DNA of 64,000 nt from Promicromonospora panici (GCF_900608595.1 NZ_UWYY01000016.1:123117-187116); one strand, 5' to 3'; positions 44,496 to 53,398 are shown, counted from the stretch's first letter. Notes: generated from the sequence alone by a model not told the origin. Program-made: numbers and translations.

Positions 44496-45110
44496 TCAGT
44501 GAGCCGTCGTCGCGCTTGTGGCGGTGGTTCGTCCGTGATTGATCGCGGCGTCCACTGCTGCGCCGATGCGCTGCAAGGCAATCAGGTCGCGCGGTTCGAG
44601 CGAGTCGATCAGGTATTCGCGGACTGCCGCGACATGTCCGGGCGCAGCCGCGACCACGACGTCGTAGCCGGCCTCGGTCAGGGTGGTGTTGGTGCGGCGA
44701 CCTGCACCGGGTATCCGGGACCTGGCAAGCAGCCCTCGCTTCTCCAGTCGCCCGACGACGTGCGACAACCGCGACAGCGAAGCTGATGTACGCACGGCCA
44801 GTGCGCTCATCTGCATGGTCCGGTCCGGCTCCTCGGAGAGGACCGACAGCACCATGTACTCGAAGAAGGTCATCTGGGACTCGCGCTGCATCCGCGCGTC
44901 CAGGGCGGCAGGCAAGCTGATCATGATCGCAGAGTTGGCCAGCCACGCCGCCAGTTCGTCGCTGTTCAACCATCGCGGCTCGGCATCCGATCCAACGGGT
45001 GAGCCACTTCCGGGCTCGGTGACCGCAGCGGATGGCGTCGTTGCGCGGGATGCCGAGCCGCCTTGCCCGGCCCTCTTGCCCTGCCGCTGAGCATCCGCCG
45101 CCTTCGCCAT
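44496..45110 (-). CDS. MarR-family repressor
   Basis: 204 residues with a basic, disordered N-terminus (first 45) and a MarR winged helix: QMSALAVRTSASLSRLSHVVGRLEKRGLLARSR. Its divergent neighbour is an aldo/keto reductase, and the 147-bp gap holds three copies of one palindrome, so autorepression and repression of the reductase are expected. Confidence 0.9.
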   Translation of the reverse strand: MAKAADAQRQGKRAGQGGSASRATTPSAAVTEPGSGSPVGSDAEPRWLNSDELAAWLANSAIMISLPAALDARMQRESQMTFFEYMVLSVLSEEPDRTMQMSALAVRTSASLSRLSHVVGRLEKRGLLARSRIPGAGRRTNTTLTEAGYDVVVAAAPGHVAAVREYLIDSLEPRDLIALQRIGAAVDAAINHGRTTATSATTAH

Positions 45111-45134
45111 GCGGCCAGCCTACGGCGATCGTTA

Positions 45135-45198
45135 TTGACGCATCAAGTTCCAGGAGGTAGAACTTGACGCATCAAGTTCATCTTGATGCGTCAAGTTC
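45135..45198. promoter_or_regulatory. Triple MarR operator
   Basis: TTGACGCATCAAGTTC at 45135-45150 and again at 45164-45179, then the reverse form TTGATGCGTCAAGTTC at 45183-45198. Copies two and three also build a perfect 17-bp inverted repeat starting GAACTTGACGCATCAAG. Confidence 0.8.
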
Positions 45199-45257
45199 TT
45201 GTCGGGTCGACATACCGGCAGTGGGCCTGGCGAACCGATCCAGGAGAGGACCATCCG

Positions 45258-46220
45258 ATGCAGACCACGTCGCTCGGCGGGCTTGAGGTCTCGCGCCTCG
45301 GTCTGGGAGTCATGGGCATGTCCGCGTTCTACACAGGCAAGGACGAGTCCGAGGAGGGCTCCATCCGCACCATCCGGCGCGCCATCGACCTCGGGGTCAC
45401 GCACCTGGACACCGCCGAGGTGTACGGGGGAGGTGCCAACGAGGCCCTGCTGGGCCGGGCGGTCAAAGGACGACGGGACGAGGTGGTGCTCGCCACCAAG
45501 TTCGGCCTGATCTCCCACACGGGCCGGTCCGGCGCGGACAGCACACCGGTGAACGTGCGTCTCGCCGTGGAGGGTTCCTTGCAGCGCCTCGGCACCGACC
45601 TGTACTACCAGCACCGGGTCGACCCCAACACCCCGATCGAGGACACGGTCGGCGCCCTGGCTGACCTGGTCACCCAGGGCAAGGTCCGCTACATCGGTCT
45701 GTCCGAGGCGGGCCCGGCCACCATCCGCCGCGCGCACGCGGTCCACCCGGTGGCCGCCGTCCAGAGCGAGTACTCGCTCTGGACGCGGGACCCCGAGGCC
45801 GACGTGCTCCCGGTGCTGCGCGAGCTGGGAATCGGCCTGGTGCCGTACTCCCCGCTGGGTCATGGCTTCCTGACCGGGAACATCCGCTCTCTGGAGGGTC
45901 TGGACGCCGACGACTGGCGTCGCACCAACCCGCGCTTCACCGGCGGCAACCTCGAACGCAACCTGCGCATCGTCGACGAGGTCCGGGCCGTGGCGACCGA
46001 GTCCGGAGCCACCCCTGCCCAGGTCGCCCTGGCCTGGCTCCTGGCCCAGGGGGAGGACATCAACCCCATCCCCGGCACCCGACGCGTCGAGCGGCTCGAG
46101 GAGAACATCGCCGCCGACGGGATCCGACTTACCCCGGCCCAGATCGGCCGGCTGAACAACCTGACCCCCGCGTCCGGCGACCGCCATGACCGGGGCGGCA
46201 TGGCCGCCATCGACCGGTGA
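45258..46220 (+). CDS. Aldo/keto reductase
   Basis: 320 residues from the ATG after CAGGAGAGG. The catalytic tetrad is visible: Asp and Tyr in HLDTAEVYGGGANE, Lys in VLATKFG, His in YYQHRVDP. The NADPH-binding end reads PIPGTRRVERLEENIAA. It resembles the AKR13-type enzymes acting on aldehydes and quinones. It is probably co-transcribed with the Gfo/Idh/MocA gene 87 bases downstream and repressed by the divergent MarR. Confidence 0.92.
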   Translation: MQTTSLGGLEVSRLGLGVMGMSAFYTGKDESEEGSIRTIRRAIDLGVTHLDTAEVYGGGANEALLGRAVKGRRDEVVLATKFGLISHTGRSGADSTPVNVRLAVEGSLQRLGTDLYYQHRVDPNTPIEDTVGALADLVTQGKVRYIGLSEAGPATIRRAHAVHPVAAVQSEYSLWTRDPEADVLPVLRELGIGLVPYSPLGHGFLTGNIRSLEGLDADDWRRTNPRFTGGNLERNLRIVDEVRAVATESGATPAQVALAWLLAQGEDINPIPGTRRVERLEENIAADGIRLTPAQIGRLNNLTPASGDRHDRGGMAAIDR

Positions 46221-46307
46221 AGAGCGACGCGGCAACGCGCCGAACGGCACGGGACGACCGCGCCTCAACCGCAGAAGACCGAGTAGAAGACCGAATGGAG
46301 CAGCACC

Positions 46308-47399
46308 ATGGCAAGCAACGTGATTCGCGTCGGGATCATCGGCGCGGATACGAAGGCCAGCTGGGCCGGGGCATCGCACATCCCCGCGCTGGCGGCCCAG
46401 CCGCAGCTGAGGCTGGCCGCCGTAGCGACCCGGCGTGAAGAGAGCGCACGAAAGGCCGCCGAGCTGTTCGGCGCCGAGCGCTGGTACGCCGACCCGTACG
46501 AGCTGATCAACGATCCGTCGATCGATCTCGTCACCGTCGCCGTCAAGGTCCCGGCACACCGCGAGCTCGTGCTCGCGGCCCTCGCGGCAGGCAAGGCCGT
46601 CTACTCGGAGTCACCCCTGGGCGCGAGCGTCGCGCAGACCGAGGAGATGGCCGCGGCTGCCGGCACCCTGCACACGGCGATCGGACTGCAGGGCAGCCTC
46701 AACCCGTCGGTGCGCCGGGCGGCCGAGATCATCGCCCAGGGCCGGCTCGGGCGGCTGCTGTCGGCCCGAGCGACCGCGACGACCTTCGGGAACGGCCCGG
46801 AGTCAGTGAGCGCCTATGAGTACTTCGACAAGGCGGCCGCAGGAGCCAGCTTCATGACGATCGCGGTGGGCCATGTCCTGGACGTGATCGAGACGGTCCT
46901 CGGCGACATCACCGAGATCGACGCGCGCACGGAACTTCTCTGGCCGGAGGTCAAGCTGACCGACTCCGGCACGACGACCACCCGTGAGGTACCGGACCAC
47001 CTCGACGCGATCCTCAAGACCGCCTCCGACACCCCGGTGGGAGTGCAGGTCCTGGCGGGCGTGCCCGTGCCCGACGCCCGCTTCAGCCTCGAGGTCCGTG
47101 GCGCCGACGGTTGGCTCAGGCTGACCGGCAACCACCCCGCCGGCGTCCAGGTCGGCGACCTCACGCTGACCTCGAACGTCGACTTCGAAGCGCCCGACAG
47201 CCCTGTCGCCACGGGAACCGGTCCGGCCGCCGCCGAGATCTGGACCGGTGCCTCCATCAACGTGGGAGAGGTGTACGCGAGCCTCGCGCGCGACATCGAC
47301 GAGAACACCTTTGCGACGCCGGGCTTCGCACACGCGCTGCACAACAGTCAGCTCGTCGCGCGAGTCGAGGAAGCCGCCCGCAGCGGGCAGCGACAGTAG
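46308..47399 (+). CDS. Gfo/Idh/MocA-family oxidoreductase
   Basis: 363 residues. Rossmann N-terminus IRVGIIGADTKASWAGASHIPAL and the family block VAVKVPAHRELVLAALAAGKAVYSESPLG, where EKP is replaced by ESP, a change that removes the usual catalytic Lys, as in Gal80-like members. It follows the aldo/keto reductase. Substrate unknown; a paralogue with the same kind of change (CEWPLA) is at 50456. Confidence 0.82.
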   Translation: MASNVIRVGIIGADTKASWAGASHIPALAAQPQLRLAAVATRREESARKAAELFGAERWYADPYELINDPSIDLVTVAVKVPAHRELVLAALAAGKAVYSESPLGASVAQTEEMAAAAGTLHTAIGLQGSLNPSVRRAAEIIAQGRLGRLLSARATATTFGNGPESVSAYEYFDKAAAGASFMTIAVGHVLDVIETVLGDITEIDARTELLWPEVKLTDSGTTTTREVPDHLDAILKTASDTPVGVQVLAGVPVPDARFSLEVRGADGWLRLTGNHPAGVQVGDLTLTSNVDFEAPDSPVATGTGPAAAEIWTGASINVGEVYASLARDIDENTFATPGFAHALHNSQLVARVEEAARSGQRQ

Positions 47400-47408
47400 A
47401 ACTCCTCA

Positions 47409-47447
47409 GCAGGGTGCGGGCGGCCACGGCGGCGGCCCGCACCCTGC
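47409..47447 (+). terminator. Terminator after Gfo/Idh/MocA gene
   Basis: 13-bp arms GCAGGGTGCGGGC (47409-47421) and complement (47435-47447). A small GACGCC/GGCGTC hairpin at 47468-47482 may serve the convergent TetR gene. Confidence 0.75.
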
Positions 47448-47510
47448 CGTCGAGCGGACTCGGCGGTGACGCCTAAGGCGTCGATGAAGACGATCGCAGA
47501 GTTCGCTGTC

Positions 47511-48122
47511 TCAGCCGTGGGACCAGGACACCGCGTTCATCGCCATATCAGCAACCCGGCGCAGTTCCGCCTCGCTCCTGCCCGTCGCCGCCTGAACGGC
47601 GATGCCGTACGCGACCGTCGTGATGTAGGCCGCCAGCGTGCGCGGATCCTCGGTCTCCGGCAGATCACCCTCGGCCCGCGCACGCAGGAATCGGGACTCG
47701 AGGCGCGCAGCGCCATCCTGGCGCCAGTCGACGAGGACCTTCTGGGCAGTGAGCCCGTTGTCGCCGGCGGACAGCGCAGCCTGGACGCCAAGGCATCCGT
47801 GGGGTGCCTCGCGACTCGTGCTGGCAGCGGCTGCGCCGCGAAGAATGGACTCGGCGACTTCGCGTGCGGTCGGCTCGGACAGTGCACGGATTCCGTAGGA
47901 GGCTGGGCCTTCCGTGTACCGCTCGACCGCTCGGCGGAACAGCTCGTCCTTGTTCCCGAACGCCGCATACATGCTGCTGCGAGTGATGCCCATCGCCTCG
48001 GTCAGGTCCGTCAGGCTCGCCCCTTCGTAGCCTTTAGCCCAGAACACTCTCATGGCTTGTTCGAGGGCGTAGTCGGAGTCGAACTCGCGGGGTCGCCCCA
48101 GCTTGGTCTGCGATGTGGGCAT
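47511..48122 (-). CDS. TetR-family regulator
   Basis: 203 residues from the ATG at 48120-48122 (three more residues if 48131 is used). HTH SLTDLTEAMGITRSSMYAAFGNKDELF at about 36-62 and the TetR_C shape HGCLGVQAALSAGD. It resembles regulators of SDR or oxidoreductase genes. The gap upstream carries GGACCAGGCAGTCC at 48145-48158, a TetR-style palindrome. Its original target may be the SDR whose tail survives at 48174. Confidence 0.88.
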   Translation of the reverse strand: MPTSQTKLGRPREFDSDYALEQAMRVFWAKGYEGASLTDLTEAMGITRSSMYAAFGNKDELFRRAVERYTEGPASYGIRALSEPTAREVAESILRGAAAASTSREAPHGCLGVQAALSAGDNGLTAQKVLVDWRQDGAARLESRFLRARAEGDLPETEDPRTLAAYITTVAYGIAVQAATGRSEAELRRVADMAMNAVSWSHG

Positions 48123-48173
48123 GGCAGCCATTATGCCCCCTTACGGACCAGGCAGTCCAGATAGCGCGAAGGA

Positions 48174-48230
48174 TCAGGCGTTCAAGCCGCCGTCGATGGT
48201 GAGCACAGCTCCGGTAATGAACGCCGCCCG
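48174..48230 (-). pseudogene. SDR C-terminal remnant
   Basis: The minus strand encodes RAAFITGAVLTIDGGLNA followed by a stop, the near-invariant C-terminus of classical SDR enzymes. The rest of the gene is absent. It abuts a MerR-family tail on the other strand, marking a deletion or recombination junction. Confidence 0.75.
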
Positions 48231-48233
48231 CGT

Positions 48234-48371
48234 ATGAGCGTGCCGCTCGACGCCGCACAGGCTGCTCTGGCCAAGGCGATGAGCGCGCTGTGCAACCCCG
48301 CGCAGCGCGATGTCATGACGCGGGCGATCGAGCTCGCGCCGGCCGAGGACGGCGCGAACACCCAGGCCTGA
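48234..48371 (+). pseudogene. MerR-family C-terminal remnant
   Basis: 45 codons reading ALAKAMSALCNPAQRDVMTR, then AIELAPAEDG. This parallels the end of the complete MerR protein at 43608 (ALQALYNPAQLDVLRRARELSP). No DNA-binding domain precedes it. Confidence 0.65.
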
Positions 48372-48447
48372 GGCCCGAGCGCCGTGACGCCTGCCCTCAC
48401 GGTTGAGGGCTTGCGAATAAATCTCTGACCGTCTACGTTACTTCCGT

Positions 48448-48457
48448 ACCGATCGGT
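48448..48457. promoter_or_regulatory. Possible TetR operator
   Basis: ACCGATCGGT palindrome, sharing its core with the operators at 19628 and 21594, about 120 bases before the oxidoreductase gene. 48372-48578 otherwise holds only this promoter region. Confidence 0.4.
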
Positions 48458-48578
48458 CCTGAAGTGATGTACTGGACCTAGGGACGTGACCTCGCTACCG
48501 GGCCTGCGTGAGCGAGCACGCCGAAGCACGCCGCAGCGGAAGTGCCGCCGGCTCGATATGAGAAGGAGAAGGATCATC

Positions 48579-49484
48579 ATGAAAGCCGCCGTCATCGCCT
48601 CGTTCGGCGAACCCTCCGTGTTGCGGGTTGCGGAGGCTCCGCGACCGGTGCCGGGTCCGGGTCAGGTGCTGGTGCGGGTTCACGCCGCCGGGGTGAACCC
48701 GGCGGAGATCCTGGCACGCGCCGGAGCGTTCCGCCTGCGTGCTCCCGCCATCATCGGATTCGAGTTCGCCGGCGTCGTCGAGGCGGTCGGTCCGGGCGTC
48801 GACGAGGGCGTGGTCGGCGACCGTGTCGCCGGGTGGCCGGACTCCGCCACCCAGGGCTCCTACGCCGAGTACACGGTCAGCAGCAACTTCGCGACGATCC
48901 CCGACGGCGTTTCCTTCCAGGAGGCCGCGGCTACTGTCATCGGCGCCGACAACGCGGCGAGGGCTCTCGGGCTTCTGAACATTCGCCCGGGTGAAACGCT
49001 CGTGGTCACCGGCGCGAGCGGTGCTCTGGGCGGCGCCGCCGTGCAGTTCGCGCGACAGCGGGGTGTGACGGTGATCGGCGTCGCCGGGACTGCCAACGCC
49101 GACTTCGTCAGGAGTCTCGGGGCGACCCCTGTCGCCCACGGCCCGGGCCTGGTCGATCGCATCCGTGCCGCCGCTCCGGGCGGGGTCGACGCCGCGCTCG
49201 ACACCGCCGGCAAGGGGCTCCTTCCCGCCCTCGTCGATCTTCTCGGCGGCCCCGACCGGATCGTGACGCTCGCCGACCGCGATGCCGCACAACACGGCGT
49301 CGCATTCAGCCCCGGGGGCAGCGGGAACCGCGACCGCGGCCCTGTCCAGGAAGCCCTGAATCTGATCGCCGCCGGCGCATGGACCGCACGCATCGGCCGG
49401 AGCTTCCCACTCGACGAGGCCGCGGACGCTCATCGCCTCGTCGCCACGGGCCACACCCACGGCAAAGTCATCCTCCTTCCCTGA
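48579..49484 (+). CDS. Quinone-oxidoreductase-like MDR enzyme
   Basis: 301 residues from the ATG behind AAGGAGAAGG. Zinc-free medium-chain family: MKAAVIASFGEPSVLRV, HAAGVNPAEILARAG, and NADPH-binding VVTGASGALGGAAVQFAR. The zinc ligands of alcohol dehydrogenases are lacking. Likely reduces quinones or enones with NADPH. The alpha/beta hydrolase gene begins 50 bases later and may be co-transcribed. Confidence 0.9.
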   Translation: MKAAVIASFGEPSVLRVAEAPRPVPGPGQVLVRVHAAGVNPAEILARAGAFRLRAPAIIGFEFAGVVEAVGPGVDEGVVGDRVAGWPDSATQGSYAEYTVSSNFATIPDGVSFQEAAATVIGADNAARALGLLNIRPGETLVVTGASGALGGAAVQFARQRGVTVIGVAGTANADFVRSLGATPVAHGPGLVDRIRAAAPGGVDAALDTAGKGLLPALVDLLGGPDRIVTLADRDAAQHGVAFSPGGSGNRDRGPVQEALNLIAAGAWTARIGRSFPLDEAADAHRLVATGHTHGKVILLP

Positions 49485-49534
49485 CTCGGCCGACCGGCCA
49501 TTCAACCACGACAACAATCAATTGGAGATCCAAA

Positions 49535-50257
49535 ATGCCTGCAGTCCTCGTCCATGGTGTACCTGATACCCACCGGCTCTGGGACGCCGTCCGTTCCTAT
49601 CTTCAGCGCGAAGATATTGTGACGATCGATCTCCCCGGGTTTGGCGTACCCCTACCAGCGGGATTTACGTCGACGAAAGAAGAGTATCTCGACTGGCTTA
49701 TCAAGAAGATCGAAGAAATCGGCGAACCCGTCGACCTGGTCGGTCATGACTGGGGGTCGCTGCTCACGGGCCGTCTCGCGTCTATCCGACCAGATCTGGT
49801 GCGGACATGGACAGGTATCAGCGGACCAATCGATCCGGAATATCCGTGGCACTATCTTGCCAAGATCTGGCAAACGCCAGGCGAGGGCGAGCAATGGATG
49901 GCGGACCTCGACCTCGAGGCGTTCGCAGCAAGCCTCAACGAGGCGCAGATGCCGCGCGACGCGGCAGACGAATCGGTCCGGCATCTCGATGCCACTATGA
50001 GAGCAAGCATTCTCGCCCTCTACCGTTCGGCGATCGAGGTCGGGGCGGAGTGGAAGCCAGGTTTGAGCAACGTGACCGCACCAGCGCTAGTGATCTGGGG
50101 CCTGGACGATCCGTTTCTTCCTCACCGCTTCGCCGACGAGCTCGGTAATGCCACACGCGCACGTGCCGTCTTCAAGCTGCGCAGCTCGCACTGGCCGATG
50201 ATAGAGCGTCCGGCCGATGTCGCGCGCGAACTCGAGGCCCACTGGGCTCACACGTAA
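49535..50257 (+). CDS. Alpha/beta hydrolase, dehalogenase/epoxide-hydrolase type
   Basis: 240 residues. Nucleophile elbow GHDWGS (Asp72), acid in WGLDDPFLP and base in SSHWPMIERP. An Asp nucleophile is the mark of haloalkane dehalogenases and epoxide hydrolases rather than esterases. TTGGAG precedes the ATG. The gene is visibly less GC-rich in third positions than its neighbours (for example GAAGATATTGTGACGATC), suggesting transfer from another lineage. A short N-terminus, lacking the usual first strand, may mean the start is upstream. Confidence 0.82.
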   Translation: MPAVLVHGVPDTHRLWDAVRSYLQREDIVTIDLPGFGVPLPAGFTSTKEEYLDWLIKKIEEIGEPVDLVGHDWGSLLTGRLASIRPDLVRTWTGISGPIDPEYPWHYLAKIWQTPGEGEQWMADLDLEAFAASLNEAQMPRDAADESVRHLDATMRASILALYRSAIEVGAEWKPGLSNVTAPALVIWGLDDPFLPHRFADELGNATRARAVFKLRSSHWPMIERPADVARELEAHWAHT

Positions 50258-50272
50258 AACCTGCGCTTGGGT

Positions 50273-50374
50273 CACTCGGGCTCAAACCCCGCGGCCGCCA
50301 CGCGAACGGCAATAATTGCTCGCTCACCATGGCGAGCGAGCAATTATTGCCGTTCGCCATGGTGAGCCCGAGTG
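50273..50374. repeat. Nested multi-arm palindrome
   Basis: Inner perfect 23-bp arms at 50302-50324 and 50335-50357 (core GGCAATAATTGCTCGC), a competing 14-bp pair GCTCACCATGGCGA (50322-50335) with its complement at 50354-50367, and outer arms CACTCGGGCTCA near 50273 with complement at 50363-50374. The competing pairings make two exclusive folds. It may be a terminator after the hydrolase, or a mobile palindromic element. Left-end coordinates may be off by two. Confidence 0.7.
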
Positions 50375-50455
50375 CCCACGCATTTGCCCGGAAACGATCA
50401 TCGTGACGCCAGCCCGGAGAGCGTTGCCGGGGCTGCACAAGGCAGGAGCATCCTC

Positions 50456-51598
50456 ATGAAGAATTCAGCAAATACCCGGATCGGCGTCGGCCTTATCGGG
50501 GCCAGTGCCCATCGGGGTTGGGGCGGAATTGCTCACGTCCCGGCGCTGCAGGCGCTCGACGCGTTCCAGATCCGCGCCGTCAGTACGACTCGTATGGAGA
50601 GCGCGAACGCGACCGCTCGTCGGCTGGGCGCCGATCTCGCCTTCGACACACATGAGGCTCTGGTCGTGCGACCGGAGGTCGACCTGGTGGTGGTTGCGGT
50701 CAAGGTGCCGGAGCACAAGCAGATTGTTTCCGACGCGCTGGCCGCGGGCAAGATGGTTTATTGCGAATGGCCGCTCGCAAGAAACCTATCGGAGGCCGCA
50801 GCGCTGGAGGGGTTTGCCCGCGAGCGGCGGCTGCGGACGGTTGTCGGGTTGCAGGGCGGCCTGCACCCCCCGATCCTCTTCCTTCGCGACCTCATCGCGC
50901 AAGGCGTGATTGGCAAGCCGCTCAGCACGAGCATCCGAGCGCATTTGACCGACGACATGTGGGTCGGCCGATATGACCCGCCGGTCGAGTACATGGCTCA
51001 CGTAAAGCATGGCGCCACGCTTCTGAGCATCATGCTCGGCCACGGGCTCGAACCGCTTGCGCGCGTGCTCGGCACGTTCGAGAGTCTGTCCGCCGTCGTC
51101 GCCAATCAGCGCGGTGACGGCGTCCGCCTCTCCGATGGCGCGTCGCTGCCGAAGGACGCGCCGGATGAGATCGTCGTCGCCGGCGTTCTCGAAGGCGGGA
51201 TCGTCACTTCGCTGCACTACAGTGCCGGGCAGTCTGCCGGCTCGGCGATGGTATGGGAGATCCAGGGCACCGAGGGCAGTGTGCGTGTGGAGTCGGCGTC
51301 GGGTTACATCCATTTCACCGATTTCACGATCACGCTGCGCCGCGGCAGCGAGCCTGTCCAAGTGCTACAGGTCCCCCCCGCTTATGCGGCTCCCGACCTG
51401 CAACTCGGCGCACCCGCAGCGGGGGTCGCCCGCCTCTACGCCCAGTTTGCCGCCGACCTCCGCGACGGAACCGCCGTTGCGCCGGATTTCGCGGTCGCAC
51501 TCGATCGCCACCGGGTACTCGAGGCGATCACACGGGCCGCTGAAACAGGTCATCGGCAGCATCTGTCCCGCCCCGACCGAATGAACTCCAATCTTTGA
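50456..51598 (+). CDS. Gfo/Idh/MocA-family protein, second copy
   Basis: 380 residues from the ATG behind GCAGGAG. Rossmann start IGVGLIGASAHRGWGGIAHV and VAVKVPEHKQIVSDALAAGKMVYCEWPLA; the EKP Lys is again absent. It resembles the copy at 46308 throughout its length, so the two are paralogues or were acquired separately. Third-position base use is closer to the adjacent hydrolase than to the surrounding genes. It is Gal80-like in layout; a regulatory rather than catalytic role is possible. Confidence 0.85.
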   Translation: MKNSANTRIGVGLIGASAHRGWGGIAHVPALQALDAFQIRAVSTTRMESANATARRLGADLAFDTHEALVVRPEVDLVVVAVKVPEHKQIVSDALAAGKMVYCEWPLARNLSEAAALEGFARERRLRTVVGLQGGLHPPILFLRDLIAQGVIGKPLSTSIRAHLTDDMWVGRYDPPVEYMAHVKHGATLLSIMLGHGLEPLARVLGTFESLSAVVANQRGDGVRLSDGASLPKDAPDEIVVAGVLEGGIVTSLHYSAGQSAGSAMVWEIQGTEGSVRVESASGYIHFTDFTITLRRGSEPVQVLQVPPAYAAPDLQLGAPAAGVARLYAQFAADLRDGTAVAPDFAVALDRHRVLEAITRAAETGHRQHLSRPDRMNSNL

Positions 51599-51674
51599 AC
51601 TCGGGAGAGGCACTGCCGCAGGACCCGAGGAGATGGCGATCCGCGAGCTAGCCCTGACTTGATCACACAGAGCT

Positions 51675-51833
51675 GACTTCGACCTGCCCGGCACGTCCAA
51701 CGGCCCGACCGAGGCGATCAACGGCCGCCTCGAACACCTCCGCGGCACCGCCCTCGGCTTCCGGAACTTGACTCACTACATCACCCGGTCGCTCCTCGAA
51801 GCCGGCGGATTCAGACCGCGACTACACCCCTGA
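51675..51833 (+). pseudogene. ISL3-family transposase C-terminal fragment
   Basis: 53 codons reading GTSNGPTEAINGRLEHLRGT then ALGFRNLTHYITRSLLEAGG and a stop: the strongly conserved end of ISL3 (DDE_Tnp_ISL3) transposases. The rest of the element and its terminal repeats are not recognisable. 51834-52038 holds nothing I can identify. Confidence 0.85.
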
Positions 51834-52038
51834 TTGCGAAGAGCCGGACACGGAGCATCTCTTGGCTTCGGCGTGCGCCGCCCGGAGAGTTCCGGTCCTA
51901 CATTTCGAATGCCGTTGAAGTGTCCGAATCGAGCCGTGGGGAGCTACCCGACGGTCCGGCTCTACCAAGCTTCGCGGCGCTCATCCGCGGCTGCCAGTGA
52001 TGACACCAGTTCAAGTCACTCCTTATGAGTGAGCAGGG

Positions 52039-52884
52039 TTACCAGCCGCGACTGGGCTCATGGTGCCGATCTGCTTGGTCTCGCCGCACGCGCTCCTCGG
52101 CCTGGCGGCGCAGGTATTCACTTCGGCTCCGGACCTCGGCCAGAACGGCCGGCACGCGTTCCATGCGTCTCGGCCCTCGCGGGACTATCGGGGTTCTTCG
52201 GCCGGACTCGACTGGGGTGATGGTCTGCAGGGCTAGGGCGGCCATCATGTACACCTCCCCGCGTTCACCCTCAGCCCCTGGGCCGAGCGGTTCGTTGGGG
52301 TCGGTGATCTGGTAGCGGTCGCGGTAGGTGAGCACCTGCCGTAGCGCCACCGCCCACGCTTCCCGTCCAGCGTCTGGTGGCGGCGGGGGCGTGATGTTCT
52401 CCATCCACAGTTCCGGTTCGAGAAGTGCCTGATCGACCAATCGGTCCAGACGGTTGGAGATGAGGTCGGCCTGCCGGGTGAGCCACGCTTGAACGTGCGG
52501 ATTGCTCTGCGTCTCATGGCTACTGGCTACGCTGTCCGCGTCGGGCGCAGAGTCGGCCATCTGATAGGGCTCGGTGTCGGTCTGGTTCAGGACGCGGTCG
52601 GCGTAATGCTCGACCATGACTCGCCGCACGTCACCAGTGATCAGACGTTCCCGGGAAGTCGTGTCCGCCGTGCCCACGATTTGGGCGACGTGCTCGACCA
52701 GGGCAGGCCAGTGCGCAGGCTCGATACGGCCGTGGAGGTGGTCGACGAGAGCGCGCAAGAGTGGGATCTGCCGCTCGAAGTGATCCAGGTCCCGGACCTG
52801 TTGCAGGTTGGGTTCCATCGCGAACCAGGACAGCGGGACGATCTCGGCGAGTGCCGTTGCCAGAGTGTCAGTCCCAGGCCAGCT
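52039..52884 (-). pseudogene. MobF-type relaxase C-terminal remnant
   Basis: An open frame of about 280 codons with no good start. It carries TLATALAEIVPLSWFAMEPN near its beginning and LTYRDRYQITDPNEPLGPGA further on, as in the C-terminal regions of actinobacterial TraA/TrwC-like relaxases. The relaxase and helicase domains are missing. It is joined to the tail of an integrase gene. The family call is from memory of such proteins and should be searched. Confidence 0.5.
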
Positions 52885-53162
52885 CCTGGAGGTCCAGGTC
52901 TTCGAGCCAGATCTCGACCAGGCGCTTGAACGTGCTGTCGCCGCTCAGATCTGTCGAGCCGGATGCGATGCGGCTGCGTCGCGCAAGTACCGCCTTGAGG
53001 TTGTGCTCGGCCTGCTTGCGGGGTGCTGCCGGTGGCCTGGACCGGGCGCAGCCGGCCGTCGTAGTCGCGGAACCTGGTGTGGGCAGTCACCGTCGTGGTC
53101 GTCTCGGAAACGAAGCTGATCTGACCGAACGTCCCGATCGGGGTGCGAGGGCGCGCCATCAC
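52868..53162 (-). pseudogene. Frameshifted, truncated tyrosine integrase
   Basis: The first ~45 codons (MARPRTPIGTFGQISF and RYR-like TRFRDYDGRLRPVQATG) match the N-terminus of actinobacterial integrases. Near 53025 the frame shifts: the continuation AEHNLKAVLARRSRIASG followed by FKRLVEIWLEDLDL is in another frame and ends at a stop at 52868. The core-binding end and the whole catalytic domain are gone. It overlaps the excisionase stop. Confidence 0.75.
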
Positions 53163-53398
53163 CGCTCACCACCTTCGGCGGTGCCCCGGCCGGGCGCCGT
53201 CTCCCGCCGTCCGGCGAGCCACGCCTGGACGTCCGAGGCGTAGAACTTCACGTGCTTGCCCAGAAGCACACCGCGAGGGCCCTTGCCCTCGGTGCGCCAG
53301 GCGTAGATCGTGCGAACCGGCAGACCGAGATAGTCCGCGAGCTCGTCGATGCTCAGCAGCGGGTCCAGCCCCCGCTCGGGCGTCTGCTGTGTCTCCAT
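53159..53398 (-). CDS. Excisionase-type helix-turn-helix protein
   Basis: 79 residues: LLSIDELADYLGLPVRTIYAWRTEGKGPRGVLLGKHVKFYASDVQAWLA is a MerR-like excisionase winged helix, typical of integrated actinobacterial elements. It precedes the broken integrase and overlaps its start. It is the one intact gene of the decayed tRNA-Pro element, and may have no partner left. Confidence 0.85.
   Translation of the reverse strand: METQQTPERGLDPLLSIDELADYLGLPVRTIYAWRTEGKGPRGVLLGKHVKFYASDVQAWLAGRRETAPGRGTAEGGER

Noticed and set aside
51834..52028. A 64-residue plus-strand frame after the ISL3 fragment
   Set aside because: No similarity or ribosome site; likely chance in scarred DNA.
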